Part shown: piece after piece, positions 1-9,344 of the stretch
Layout of the letters: every line of letters starts with the position of its first letter
Position numbering within the stretch: position 1 is the stretch's first letter
Source: CAVWQV01 sp963757115
GTDB lineage: Bacteria > Pseudomonadota > Alphaproteobacteria > Acetobacterales > Acetobacteraceae
DNA: 64,000 nt
Direction of reading: 5' to 3'
Assembly: GCA_963757115.1 (NCBI GenBank)
Contig: CAVWQV010000006.1
Coordinates: 248,001-312,000, forward strand
The notes under the pieces: generated by a model
Databases searched by the model: none
What the model was told of the DNA's origin: nothing
Seen by the model: the letters and a program-made list of their open reading frames with translations, nothing else
Program-made: the position numbers and the translations under genes

Positions 1-996
<996 letters not shown>

Positions 997-1022
997 CGGA
1001 CTCGTTTCCTTGCCAATCATCT

Positions 1023-1361
1023 TCATAGTGCTTCGTTGTCGATCTCGCCGGTGCGGATGCGGATGGCGCGATCGATGTCCAGAACGAAGATCTTTCCATC
1101 ACCGATCTTGCCGGTGTGCGCCGACCGGCTGATGGCTTCGACGACGGAGTTGGCGAGGTCGGACGGTACCACGACCTCGATCTTCACCTTGGGCAGGAAG
1201 CTCACGTGGTATTCGGCGCCACGATAGATCTCGGTTTGGCCTTTCTGCCTACCGAACCCCTTCACCTCGGAGACTGTGAGACCTTGTACGCCCAGCGGAG
1301 TTAATGCCTCGCGCACATCATCGAGCTTGAATGGCTTGATGATGGCCATGATCAGTTTCAT
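1023..1361 (-). CDS. glnK: Nitrogen regulatory protein P-II, GlnK
   Basis: A 112-residue P-II signal protein, the usual length. It carries the T-loop with Tyr51 (EIYRGAEYHVSFLPK), the uridylylation site, and the family end segment TGKIGDGKIFVLDIDRAIRIRTGE. The ATG at 1361 is chosen because MKLIMAIIKPFKLDDVREAL is the canonical start; a longer open frame upstream reads through the promoter region. P-II proteins sense 2-oxoglutarate, ATP/ADP and glutamine status and bind AmtB, whose gene follows at 26 bp. I call it GlnK rather than GlnB from this linkage, since a second P-II gene sits next to glnA. A sigma-54-type promoter at 1433-1448 fits induction under nitrogen limitation. Confidence 0.95.
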   Translation of the reverse strand: MKLIMAIIKPFKLDDVREALTPLGVQGLTVSEVKGFGRQKGQTEIYRGAEYHVSFLPKVKIEVVVPSDLANSVVEAISRSAHTGKIGDGKIFVLDIDRAIRIRTGEIDNEAL

Positions 1362-1432
1362 GTCGTTGCCCTTTGATCCATTGTTCCCGTCCTGATAAGC
1401 CGTCACGCGTCGGCGCGAGCTGCACTTCATCT

Positions 1433-1448
1433 ATCAAGAAGCGTGCCA
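1433..1448 (-). promoter_or_regulatory. Candidate sigma-54 promoter of glnK-amtB
   Basis: Read on the minus strand the site is TGGCACGCTTCTTGAT. It has the -24 element TGGCACG and a -12 element TTGA, with the GG and the second dinucleotide ten bases apart as RpoN requires; the only departure from the TTGC consensus is GA for GC. The start point would be near 1423, leaving a leader of about 60 nt before the glnK ATG at 1361. NtrC with sigma-54 control of glnK-amtB is well known in proteobacteria. I did not find a convincing NtrC dyad by eye. Confidence 0.65.
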
Positions 1449-1609
1449 CTGCTTTTATCGGGAGGCTCGTGCAACCGTTGCTCAATGGATGGGCACGCAA
1501 GCGCGGAGCCACGCGCGCGTGGACGTGAAACTCGGATCGGCTGATCGATTGTTTCTGGTAATGGCTGCCGCAGAGACGACGGCAGAGTGTCCGCAATGGA
1601 CGGATGTCG

Positions 1610-1647
1610 CAGAAACGAAAGGCCCCGCTACGGAGCGAAGCGGGGCC
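1610..1647 (-). terminator. Rho-independent terminator after glnA
   Basis: A perfect 9-bp inverted repeat, GGCCCCGCT (1621-1629) and AGCGGGGCC (1639-1647), has a 9-base loop. In the glnA direction it is followed by the T-rich run TTTCGTTTC at 1612-1620. It lies 57 bp past the glnA stop. The region 1362-1703 between glnA and glnK holds this terminator and the glnK promoter and no gene. Confidence 0.8.
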
Positions 1648-1703
1648 GATCGTGCAGTTTGTGGTCGCCGGCTTGCGCCGGGGCTGTGCGGTAACCGCTG
1701 GGT

Positions 1704-3140
1704 TCAGGCCGAGTAGTACATCTCGAACTCGACCGGGTGCGGGGTGTGCTCGAACCGGTACACCTCGTTCCACTTGAGCTCGACGTAGCTGTCGATCTGG
1801 TCCTTGCTGAATACGTCGCCTGCGAGCAGGAACTCGTGGTCCGCCTCCAGGGCGCCGAGGGCTTCGCGCAGGCTGCCGCAAACGGTGGGTATGCCGCGCA
1901 GCTCCTCGGGCGGCAGGTCGTAGAGGTCCTTGTCCATTGGGTCGCCGGGGTGAATCTTGTTCCTGACGCCGTCCAGGCCCGCCATCAGCAGGGCGGCAAA
2001 CGAAAGATAGGGATTGCAGATCGGATCGGGGAATCGGACCTCGACCCGCTTGCCCTTGGGGCTGGTGGTATAAGGGATTCGGCACGACGCCGACCGGTTG
2101 CGCGCCGAGTAGGCGAGCAGCACCGGCGCCTCGAACCCGGGAATCAACCGCTTGTAGCTGTTGGTGGACGGGTTGGTGAAGGCGTTGATCGCCTTGGCGT
2201 GCTTGATGATGCCTCCGATGTAGTAGAGGCAGGTTTCGGACAGGTCCGAATAGCCGTTCCCTGCGAACAGCGGCCTGCCATCCTTCCAGATGGACTGATG
2301 CGTATGCATCCCCGAGCCGTTGTCGCCGTAGATCGGCTTCGGCATGAACGTCGCCGTCTTGCCGTAGCTGTGCGCGACATTGTGCACGCAGTATTTATAG
2401 ATCTGCATCTGGTCGGCTAACTTGACCAGGGTGCCGAAGCGGAAGCCGAGTTCGTGCTGCGACTGGGCCACCTCGTGGTGATGCTTTTCGACCTGCAAGC
2501 CCATCTCGCCCATCGTGGACAGCATCTCGGCGCGAAGGTCGCTTTCGCTGTCCACCGGTGGCACCGGGAAGTAGCCGCCCTTCACGACAGGGCGATGACC
2601 CATGTTGCCTTCAGGGAAATCCTTCAAGGAGGCGCCCGGACCTTCCATGCTGTCGACTTGGTAGATCGCGTAATTGCCGCCGACACCGAACTTCGCGTTG
2701 TCGAACACGAAGAACTCGGCCTCGGCGCCCACCATGACCGTGTCGCCGATGCCGGTCGATCGAAGATAGGCCTCCGCCAGCTTGGCGGTGGCCCGCGGGT
2801 CGCGATTGTAGAACTGGCCGGTGGACGGCTCCATGATGTCGCAGAACAGGATCAGGCTCGGCTTGGCCGCGAACGGGTCCATCGTCGCGGTCTCGAGGTC
2901 GGGCATCAGGATCATGTCGCTCTCGTTGATCGCCTTCCAACCGGCGATCGAGGAGCCGTCGAACATGATCCCGTCGCGAAATGCGTCCTCGTCCATGGTC
3001 GAGACGTGCTGCGCCGTGTGCTGCCATTTCCCGCGCGGGTCCGTGAACCGCAGGTCCACGTATTCGACCGAGTTCTCCTGGATCATCTCCAGGATCTTGC
3101 CCACGCCGTTCCCGGCGCCTGTGGTGGGCTTTTTCGACAT
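1704..3140 (-). CDS. glnA: Glutamine synthetase, type I
   Basis: ATP-dependent ligation of ammonia to glutamate, acting as a cytoplasmic dodecamer. The product of about 478 residues matches GlnA-I length. Visible motifs are VDLRFTDPRGKWQH near the N-terminus, the substrate loop MFDGSSIAGW, the metal and ATP sites GAEAEFFVFD and HEVAQSQHELG, GSGMHTHQSIWK, and the adenylylation segment DKDLYDLPPEE with the conserved Tyr near residue 400. That Tyr suggests control by GlnE adenylylation. The ATG at 3140 is preferred over one at 3152 because GAGGA sits 5 bases upstream of it, whereas the ribosome site of the upper ATG abuts the codon. It lies downstream of glnB and ends at a strong terminator. Confidence 0.97.
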   Translation of the reverse strand: MSKKPTTGAGNGVGKILEMIQENSVEYVDLRFTDPRGKWQHTAQHVSTMDEDAFRDGIMFDGSSIAGWKAINESDMILMPDLETATMDPFAAKPSLILFCDIMEPSTGQFYNRDPRATAKLAEAYLRSTGIGDTVMVGAEAEFFVFDNAKFGVGGNYAIYQVDSMEGPGASLKDFPEGNMGHRPVVKGGYFPVPPVDSESDLRAEMLSTMGEMGLQVEKHHHEVAQSQHELGFRFGTLVKLADQMQIYKYCVHNVAHSYGKTATFMPKPIYGDNGSGMHTHQSIWKDGRPLFAGNGYSDLSETCLYYIGGIIKHAKAINAFTNPSTNSYKRLIPGFEAPVLLAYSARNRSASCRIPYTTSPKGKRVEVRFPDPICNPYLSFAALLMAGLDGVRNKIHPGDPMDKDLYDLPPEELRGIPTVCGSLREALGALEADHEFLLAGDVFSKDQIDSYVELKWNEVYRFEHTPHPVEFEMYYSA

Positions 3141-3244
3141 ACCTGTCCTCATCCTTTCGTACGCGATTTATCGCCGCGTGGTGGGCGGCCCGCCCCCGGC
3201 GGCGGTTGGATGGATCGCCCGACGCGACCCTTCATCCATCCCTG

Positions 3245-3583
3245 TTAGATTGCGTCTTCCCCGCGCTCGCCGGTACGGATGCGCACGACTTCCTCGACCG
3301 CGGATACGAAGATTTTGCCATCACCGATGCGTCCGGTGCGGGCCGACGCCACGATCGCCTCGACCGCGCGTTCCACCAGCCCGTCCTCGCAAACGATCTC
3401 GATCTTCACTTTGGGGAGGAAATCGACGACATACTCGGCCCCGCGATACAGCTCGGTATGGCCCTTCTGGCGGCCGAACCCCTTGGCCTCGACCACTGTG
3501 ATGCCTTGCAGCCCCACCTCGTGCAGCGCTTCCTTCACCTCGTCCAACTTAAACGGCTTGATGACCGCCTCGATTTTCTTCAT
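3245..3583 (-). CDS. glnB: Nitrogen regulatory protein P-II, GlnB
   Basis: A second 112-residue P-II protein with the T-loop Tyr51 (ELYRGAEYVVDFLPKVK) and the segment TGRIGDGKIFVSAVEEVVRIRTGE. Placement directly before glnA, about 100 bp apart in the same direction, is the classical alphaproteobacterial glnB-glnA operon, so this copy is the one expected to signal to GlnE, GlnD and NtrB. The ATG at 3583 gives the canonical MKKIEAVIKPFKLDEVKEAL start. It differs from GlnK at many surface positions, as expected for functionally split paralogues. Confidence 0.96.
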   Translation of the reverse strand: MKKIEAVIKPFKLDEVKEALHEVGLQGITVVEAKGFGRQKGHTELYRGAEYVVDFLPKVKIEIVCEDGLVERAVEAIVASARTGRIGDGKIFVSAVEEVVRIRTGERGEDAI

Positions 3584-3667
3584 CTGCGTCAAGCCCGGAC
3601 TGACCGGGCGTCCTCCACGTTGACAGACTGCCCTTTCGCCACACGACCGACGGCGGCGACGGAGGTT

Positions 3668-3683
3668 TGCACGCGCCGTGCCA
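3668..3683 (-). promoter_or_regulatory. Candidate sigma-54 promoter of glnB-glnA
   Basis: The minus strand reads TGGCACGGCGCGTGCA: a perfect -24 TGGCACG and a -12 GTGCA, with GG and GC exactly ten bases apart, matching the RpoN consensus. Transcription would start near 3657, about 75 nt before the glnB ATG. This parallels the weaker site before glnK-amtB and implies joint nitrogen control of both operons. Confidence 0.75.
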
Positions 3684-3849
3684 TTCCCGCAATGCGCAAG
3701 CTGGCCGCGCGTTGCCGTGCCCCCCGCTTGACCCGTGTGCGACCCAGGTCCCCCGATGCATTGTTTCTGGGCAGAAATCCTTCCGTTCTGTTGCACGAAA
3801 ATGAGGCGGCATCCATAACACGGCAACGCGAACGGCCGGAGACGGATGG

Positions 3850-5020
3850 GTGAAAGGCGTCAACGCCTTGCTGGGTGGGATCGGCACCACGGTGTTCACC
3901 GTGATGTCGGGGCTCGCGCTGCAGCACGACAGCATCAATCTCGGCCAGGGTTTTCCCGACACCGACGGTCCGGCAGACATCATCCGCGCCGCAGCCGAGG
4001 CGCTGGCGGACGGACGCAACCAGTATCCGCCGATGCCGGGCCTGCCGGAGCTCCGCCGCGCGGTCGCGGCGCATGGTGACCGGTTCTACGGGCTCGGGGT
4101 CGATCCGCTCAGCGAGGTCGTCATCACCTCGGGCGCCACGGAGGCGATCACCGCCTGCCTCATGGCGGTCCTCGAGCCCGGCGACGAGATCGTGGTGATC
4201 GAGCCGTCGTATGACACATACCTGCCGGTGATCCGGATGCTTGGGGCCGTGCCGCGTGTGGTGCGCTTGCTCCCGCCGGACTGGGAGCTGCCGCGGGATC
4301 GGTTTGCCGCCGCGTTCGGGCCACGCACCAAGGCGCTGCTGTTGAATTCGCCGATGAACCCGACCGGCAAGGTCTTTCGCCGCCTCCGATCTCGCGTTCA
4401 TCGCCGAGCTGGCGCGGGCGCACGATGTTTTCGCGGTCTGCGACGAGGTGTACGAGCATCTTACGTTCGATGGCCACCGCCACATCCCATTGATGACCTT
4501 CCCGGGCATGCGGGAGCGGACCATGCGGATCGGCAGCGCGGGCAAGACGTTTTCGCTGACCGGCTGGAAGGTCGGCTACGTCACCGCGCCCGCGGCACTC
4601 GCTTCCGTGGTGGCCAAGGCGCACCAGAACCTCACCTTCACCACGCCGCCGAACCTCCAGCGGGCGGTCGCGGTCGGGCTCGCCAAGGACGATGCCTATT
4701 TCACCGAACTCGGCGCCGCGCTGGCCGCGCGCCGCGACCGGCTCGCGGCGGGGCTCGCCGGGCTTGGGCTGACCGTGCTGCCGACCCACGGCACGTATTT
4801 CCTCACGGTCGATTTCGCCTCGCTCGGGTTCGCGGGCGACGACGTCACGTTCTGCCGCCACATCACCGAACAAGCGCGGGTGACGGCCATCCCCGTTTCG
4901 GCCTTCTACGAGACCGACCCGCCCGCCCACTACGCCCGTTTCGCCTTCTGCAAGCGTCCCGAGGTGCTGGACGAGGCGGTCGCGCGTCTCGCGCGCCACT
5001 TCGCGGGAAGGCTACGTTGA
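3850..5020 (+). CDS. PLP-dependent aminotransferase, class I/II (one frameshift)
   Basis: A fold-type I aminotransferase of about 390 residues. The first part holds SINLGQGFPD, RNQYPPMPGLPELRRAVA, the cofactor-binding VITSGATEAI and LLNSPMNPTGKVF. After a one-base insertion near 4377 the reading resumes as AASDLAFIAE, VCDEVYEHLTFDG and the PLP lysine motif SAGKTFSLTGWKVGY, ending at 5020. The pattern is like kynurenine/methionine-oxoglutarate aminotransferases (YbdL type), but the amino donor cannot be read from the sequence. The start is a GTG at 3850 with GGAG about 8 bases upstream. It is divergent from glnB. The shift falls in otherwise well-kept sequence and is probably an indel error. 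Confidence 0.85.
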
Positions 5021-5060
5021 CGCCGGTCGCCCGATGGTCATAAAGGCCGGGCTGTCGGGT

Positions 5061-5137
5061 GGCGGACGTAGCTCAGCTGGTAGAGCGCCAGGTTGTGGTC
5101 CTGGATGTCGCGGGTTCGAGCCCCGTCGTTCGCCCCA
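5061..5137 (+). tRNA. tRNA-His (anticodon GTG)
   Basis: A full cloverleaf can be folded. The acceptor is GCGGACG paired with CGTTCGC, and the extra G-1 sits opposite the discriminator C, the identity mark of tRNA-His. The D arm is GCTCAGCTGGTAGAGC. The anticodon stem CCAGG/CCTGG holds the loop TTGTGGT with anticodon GTG at 5095-5097. The T arm is GCGGGTTCGAGCCCCGT. The 3' CCA is encoded. No sign of an integrated element is seen on either side. Confidence 0.97.
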
Positions 5138-5195
5138 CCTTCCTTGGCGGAGGCCAAGCCCGGCCCGTGACCTCAGTTTAACAGGAGGACGGAAG

Positions 5196-5492
5196 ATGCC
5201 GATGACCAAACTGACCTATGCGCTCGCCCTGCTCGGCGGTCTGTCGCTCGCGATCCCCGCCGGCGCTCAGACGGCGCGCAACGCCAACATCTACGACGGT
5301 ACGGCCCACGAGCCCTCGCCCGGTCCCGTCCACAGCGATGAAAAGGCGGCCGGGGTTGGGCTTACGCCGCAGCAGACGCAGCAGCAGAACAGCGAGGTCG
5401 AGACCTTGGATCGCGAGCTCACCGAACGGGCGAATCGCGATGCGGCCCAGGGAACGCCGGCGCCGCAGCCGCCGAACGCCTCCGGGCGCTAG
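5196..5492 (+). CDS. Small exported hypothetical protein (98 aa)
   Basis: A small product with a typical signal peptide (MPMTKLTYALALLGGLSLAI, cleavage after AGA-Q). The mature part of about 73 residues is hydrophilic and rich in Gln, Pro and Ala (LTPQQTQQQNSEVETLDREL). A strong ribosome site AGGAGG at 5183-5188 lies 7 bases before the ATG at 5196, which decides the start. It follows tRNA-His directly and ends by overlapping the end of the convergent amidohydrolase gene. I do not recognise a family; it is likely periplasmic or cell-surface. Confidence 0.75.
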   Translation: MPMTKLTYALALLGGLSLAIPAGAQTARNANIYDGTAHEPSPGPVHSDEKAAGVGLTPQQTQQQNSEVETLDRELTERANRDAAQGTPAPQPPNASGR

Positions 5493-6664
5493 GCCGTTCG
5501 CGGCAGCAGCTGCTCGGCGAGGGTCACCCAGTACCAGGCGCCGACGGGCAGCATGTCGTCGTTGAAGTCGAAGCGCGGATTGTGGAGCTGCGGGTCCTCG
5601 TCCGTCCGGCCGGTGCCGAGCATGATGTACGCGCCCTGCTTCTTCTCGAGCATGAACGCGAAATCCTCGCCGCCCATGGTGGGCTTGTCGAGTTCCTCGA
5701 CGCGGGCGGTTCCCGCCACGGTCTCGGCGGCGCGTCGGGCGAGCCCGATGGCCTCTGCGTCGTTCACCGTCGCCGGATACGCGCGCTCGAACAGGACGTC
5801 AGCGGTTGCGCCGAAGCCGGCCGCGATGCCACCCGCGATCCGGCGCACGCCCTCCTCAAGCGTGTCGCCTACCGCCGGATCGAACCAGCGTGCGGTGCCC
5901 AACATGCGCACACATTCGGGAATGATGTTGTAGATCTGTCCGCCGTTGATGCTGCCGATCGTCACCACGCCGCCGTCCATCGGATCGATGGATCTCGACA
6001 CGATCGTCTGCAGCCCGGTCACGATGTGGCTGGCGACGACGATCGGGTCGATGCCGCGATTCGGGTGGGCGCCATGGGTGCCCTTGCCGGTCACGGTGAT
6101 CTCGATGTTGGCCACCGCCGCCATCGTTGGGCCGGCCCGCCAATAGAACTGGCCGGCCGGGAAGGAAGGCCAATTGTGCAAGCCGAACACCTGCTGCATC
6201 GGGAACCGCTCGAACAACCCCTCCTTGACCATCATTTCGCCCCCGCCCAGGTTCTCCTCGGCCGGCTGGAAGATCACGTAGACGGTGCCGTCGAAATTGC
6301 GGGTTTCGGCGAGGTGTCTGGCCGCTCCGAGCAGCATGGTGGTGTGGCCGTCATGGCCGCAGGCGTGCATAACGCCGCGGTTTTGTGAGGCGTACGGCAG
6401 GCCGGTCTCCTCTGTGAGGGGGAGCGCGTCCATGTCGGCCCGCAGTCCGATCGCACCGCCCGCGCCCTGGCCGCGGATCACGCCGATGACGCCGGTCCGG
6501 GCGAGGCCGGTCACCACCTCGTCCACACCGAAGCTGCGCAGCTTGTCCGCGACGACTTGGCTCGTGCGCCGTTCCTCTAGGGCAAGCTCGGGATGCGCGT
6601 GAAGGTCGCGGCGCCACGCGGTCATCTCATCGTGGAAATCCGCGATGCGGTTGATGATCGGCAT
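5489..6664 (-). CDS. M20 family amidohydrolase (hippurate hydrolase-like)
   Basis: A 391-residue zinc amidohydrolase of the M20D type (HipO, AbgB, IAA-amino-acid hydrolase group), which releases an amino acid from N-acyl or N-aroyl conjugates. Metal motifs are visible: LRADMDALPLTEETGLPYAS, HACGHDGHTTMLLGAA, FQPAEENLGGGEMMVKEG, FGLHNWP and, near the end, KPTMGGEDFAFML. The dimerisation or lid domain begins at about residue 180 (TVTGKGTHGAHP). The true substrate cannot be told from sequence. It may be co-transcribed with the upstream Rossmann protein and dehydratase genes, 17 bp away on the same strand. Confidence 0.9.
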   Translation of the reverse strand: MPIINRIADFHDEMTAWRRDLHAHPELALEERRTSQVVADKLRSFGVDEVVTGLARTGVIGVIRGQGAGGAIGLRADMDALPLTEETGLPYASQNRGVMHACGHDGHTTMLLGAARHLAETRNFDGTVYVIFQPAEENLGGGEMMVKEGLFERFPMQQVFGLHNWPSFPAGQFYWRAGPTMAAVANIEITVTGKGTHGAHPNRGIDPIVVASHIVTGLQTIVSRSIDPMDGGVVTIGSINGGQIYNIIPECVRMLGTARWFDPAVGDTLEEGVRRIAGGIAAGFGATADVLFERAYPATVNDAEAIGLARRAAETVAGTARVEELDKPTMGGEDFAFMLEKKQGAYIMLGTGRTDEDPQLHNPRFDFNDDMLPVGAWYWVTLAEQLLPRTA

Positions 6665-6681
6665 CGGATCCTCCTTCGCGA

Positions 6682-7530
6682 TCAGGTGTTGTGCGGCCGG
6701 GAGAAAGTGCGCGCAAGGCCTTCGGCAAGGGACACGGGTCGCACTCCAAGCTCCGCGATCATGGGGGTGATATCGAACGCCTTGTCCTCGAGCAGTCGCC
6801 GGATTTCCGCCGGATGCACGGAAGGCACAAAGGGCACGAGCGTCGTCGCCATAGCGGCCGCTCGGAGCACGGAAGCCGGCACCGAAACGAAGCGCGGTGG
6901 GCGAAGCCCGGCGGCGGCGGCCACCGCGCGCACGAACTCGACGTAGGTGACCGGCGCCGGCCCTGCGATGACCATTGCATGCGGCGTCGCGGGAATGTGC
7001 GAGAGCGCGGCGAGGATTGCCGCGGTGACGTCGTCCTGGTGGATCGGTTGCACCAGCGCCCGCCCGCGGCCCGGCAACGGCACCAGCGGCAGCCGACGCA
7101 GCAAGGCCGCCAGCCGCTGCACGTTATCCTCGCCCTCGGCGCCGTAGATCATCGTCGGGTGCAACATCAGGCCGGGCCGCCCGGACCCGAGAAACGCCGC
7201 CTCTCCGGCGAGCACGCCGAGCCCATGCGCGTCCGGCCAGCGGGTGAACTTGCGCGTGCTGCCGAGGAACACGAACGACGCCCCGGCCGGCGCGGCGGCA
7301 AGGATTGCGGGGGCGTGCCGGGCATGCGCGCAGGACACCACCCGGACCGCGTCGCCGAGCGCCGCGCGGAGGGCCGGCGGGTCCTGGAGGTCGGCGACCC
7401 GGGCCTTTCCTGGCCATTTTGTCCGGTCCCGCACCACGGGCACAAAGGGGACGCCATCCGCAGCGAGCGAGCGGCAGAGCGCCGACCCCGACCGCCCCGA
7501 GGCGCCGATCACATGGACGGGGTCAGCCAC
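6682..7530 (-). CDS. NAD(P)-binding Rossmann-fold protein (atypical SDR/NmrA-like)
   Basis: A product of about 282 residues opening with the nucleotide-binding motif VHVIGASGRSGSALCRSL and continuing VVRDRTKWPGKARVADLQDP, as in extended or atypical short-chain dehydrogenases and sugar-nucleotide epimerase-like proteins. LMLHPTMIYGAEGEDNVQRL matches the epimerase 'YG...DN' segment but the YxxxK pair is not clear. The start is a GTG at 7530, overlapping the dehydratase stop by 8 bases, so the two genes are translationally coupled. A role in processing the sugar acid made next door is possible but is an inference. Confidence 0.8.
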   Translation of the reverse strand: MADPVHVIGASGRSGSALCRSLAADGVPFVPVVRDRTKWPGKARVADLQDPPALRAALGDAVRVVSCAHARHAPAILAAAPAGASFVFLGSTRKFTRWPDAHGLGVLAGEAAFLGSGRPGLMLHPTMIYGAEGEDNVQRLAALLRRLPLVPLPGRGRALVQPIHQDDVTAAILAALSHIPATPHAMVIAGPAPVTYVEFVRAVAAAAGLRPPRFVSVPASVLRAAAMATTLVPFVPSVHPAEIRRLLEDKAFDITPMIAELGVRPVSLAEGLARTFSRPHNT

Positions 7531-9220
7531 CCGCCCGAAGTGCCGCGAAGTCGCAGCCTTCGTCGGCCTGCAGCACCTGCTCGGCCACCAGCCGATCCCA
7601 GCCGCGCGCCGGGCGCGCGGGAGCACGCCAAGCCGCGCGGCGGCGCGCCAGCACGTCGTCGCCGACCAGCAGGTCGAGCCGCCGATCGCGCACAGAGAGC
7701 CGGATGCGGTCGCCGCTTTCCGCCAGGGCCAGCGGCCCGCCGGCGGCGGCTTCGGGGACGACGTGCAGCACGATGGTGCCGAACGCGGTGCCGGACATCC
7801 GGCAGTCGCTGATCCGCACCATGTCCTTCACCCCCCCGCGCGCGAGCTTCTGCGGGATCGGCAGGTAACCTGCTTCCGGCATCCCCGCCGGGGTCAGGGG
7901 GCCGGCGTTCTTCAGCACCAGGATGTCGTCGGGCGTCACGTCCAGCGCCGGGTCGTCGATGCGGCCGGCGAGGTCGGCGAGGCCGTCGAACACCACCGCC
8001 CGGGCCTCCCTCTCGAACAGGGCCGTGGTTGCAGCACTGCGCTTCAGGATCGCACCGCGCGGGGCGAGGCTGCCGAACAGGGCGACAAGGCCGCCAACCG
8101 GAGAGACGGGGTCGGTGATGGGGCGGATGTAGCGGCGGTCCACGAAGGCGGGGGCGCGCAGACGGCTTTCGAGCGTTGCGCCGGTGACGTCGCGCGCCTC
8201 CAGACGCAGCAGCCCACGCAGCTCCCACAACAGCGCTGGCATCCCTCCGGCGGCATGGAAATCCTCCATGTAGCCGTCGCCGGTGGGCTTGAGGTCGACC
8301 AGCACCGGGGTGGCGTCGGACAGCGCGTCGAGGCGGCCGAGGTCCACGCGGATGCCGCGCCGCCCGGCGATCGCGGTCAGGTGGATCAGCGCGTTGGTGG
8401 AGCCGCCGAGTGCCAGGAGGACGCGGAGCGCGTTCTCGACGGCGGCTTCGGTGATGATCGCGGACGGCCGCACCGGAGCGTTGATGAGCTGGGTCGCGAG
8501 CGTCCCTGCCTCTTCGGCGGCGCGCAGCCGGTCGGCGTGCACGGCCGGGATCGAACCGTGCCCGAGCGGCATCATGCCGAGCGCTTCGGCGAGGCAGGCC
8601 ATCGTGCTCGCCGTGCCCATCACGCCGCAGGTGCCGGCCGTGGTGGCGAGCCGCCCTTCGATGTCGCCGATCCGTTCTGCCGAAACCGTGCCGGCGCGGG
8701 ACCGCGCCCAGTAGCGCCGGCAGTCGGTGCAAGCGGAGAGGCGCTCGCCCTGGTACGGCGTCGCCAGCATCGGGCCGGTTACGAGCTGGACGGCGGGGAT
8801 GTCGGCGGAGGCGGCCGCCATCAACTGCGCCGGTACCGTCTTATCGCAGCCACCTACCAGCACGGCGGCGTCCATCGGCTGCGCGGTGAGCATCGCCTCC
8901 GTGTCGAGGGCAGCAAGATTGCGGTAGTGCATAGAGGTCGGGAACAGCGACGGCTCGCAGAGCGAGATGGTCGGGAACGGCATCGGCAGCCCGCCGGCCG
9001 CCAGAACGCCGCGCTTCACCGCGTCGATCAACTCGGGAACCGTGCGGTGGCAGTTGTTGTAGGCCGAGGCGGTGTCCACGATGCCAACCACCGGCCGGTC
9101 CAGCATGGCCTGCGAGTAGCCCATCGACTTCGCGAACGATCGCCGGAGATAGAGTGCAAACTCCCGGTCGCCGTAGTTGGCGGCATTGCGGGCCAGGCCG
9201 TGTTTGGGGTTGTCGGTCAT
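7523..9220 (-). CDS. [2Fe-2S] sugar-acid dehydratase, IlvD/Edd family (L-arabinonate dehydratase-like)
   Basis: A 565-residue member of the IlvD/EDD family. Three cysteines that can bind a [2Fe-2S] cluster are at 57 (SAYNNCHRT), 125 (VGGCDKTVP) and 198 (TAGTCGVMG). This spacing fits the pentonate dehydratase branch closely; from memory the L-arabinonate dehydratase of Rhizobium uses equivalently spaced cysteines. The catalytic serine segment ISDCRMSGTAFGTIVLHV is present near the C-terminus. Compared with true IlvD, the presence of NNCHRT and the short length favour a sugar-acid substrate, so I do not assign ilvD. It starts the minus-strand run ahead of the Rossmann protein and the amidohydrolase, and is divergent from the Rieske oxygenase operon. 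Confidence 0.85.
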   Translation of the reverse strand: MTDNPKHGLARNAANYGDREFALYLRRSFAKSMGYSQAMLDRPVVGIVDTASAYNNCHRTVPELIDAVKRGVLAAGGLPMPFPTISLCEPSLFPTSMHYRNLAALDTEAMLTAQPMDAAVLVGGCDKTVPAQLMAAASADIPAVQLVTGPMLATPYQGERLSACTDCRRYWARSRAGTVSAERIGDIEGRLATTAGTCGVMGTASTMACLAEALGMMPLGHGSIPAVHADRLRAAEEAGTLATQLINAPVRPSAIITEAAVENALRVLLALGGSTNALIHLTAIAGRRGIRVDLGRLDALSDATPVLVDLKPTGDGYMEDFHAAGGMPALLWELRGLLRLEARDVTGATLESRLRAPAFVDRRYIRPITDPVSPVGGLVALFGSLAPRGAILKRSAATTALFEREARAVVFDGLADLAGRIDDPALDVTPDDILVLKNAGPLTPAGMPEAGYLPIPQKLARGGVKDMVRISDCRMSGTAFGTIVLHVVPEAAAGGPLALAESGDRIRLSVRDRRLDLLVGDDVLARRRAAWRAPARPARGWDRLVAEQVLQADEGCDFAALRAGG

Positions 9221-9344
9221 AGCTGGGAGCGTATCGCGACCTTCGCCGCCCGTCGATTAGCCGGTAAGTTAAGACGGGATTGTTGCAAGCATTTACCGAA
9301 AGTGCTCAGGTCGGTTCGGACCGATGCCGTGATAGGAGACACCG

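Noticed and set aside
5061..5137. tRNA-His as an integration site
   Set aside because: No integrase and no duplicated tRNA 3' end are seen within several kilobases.
5034..5195. Extended N-terminus of the small exported protein
   Set aside because: It runs through tRNA-His; AGGAGG and the signal peptide place the true start at 5196.
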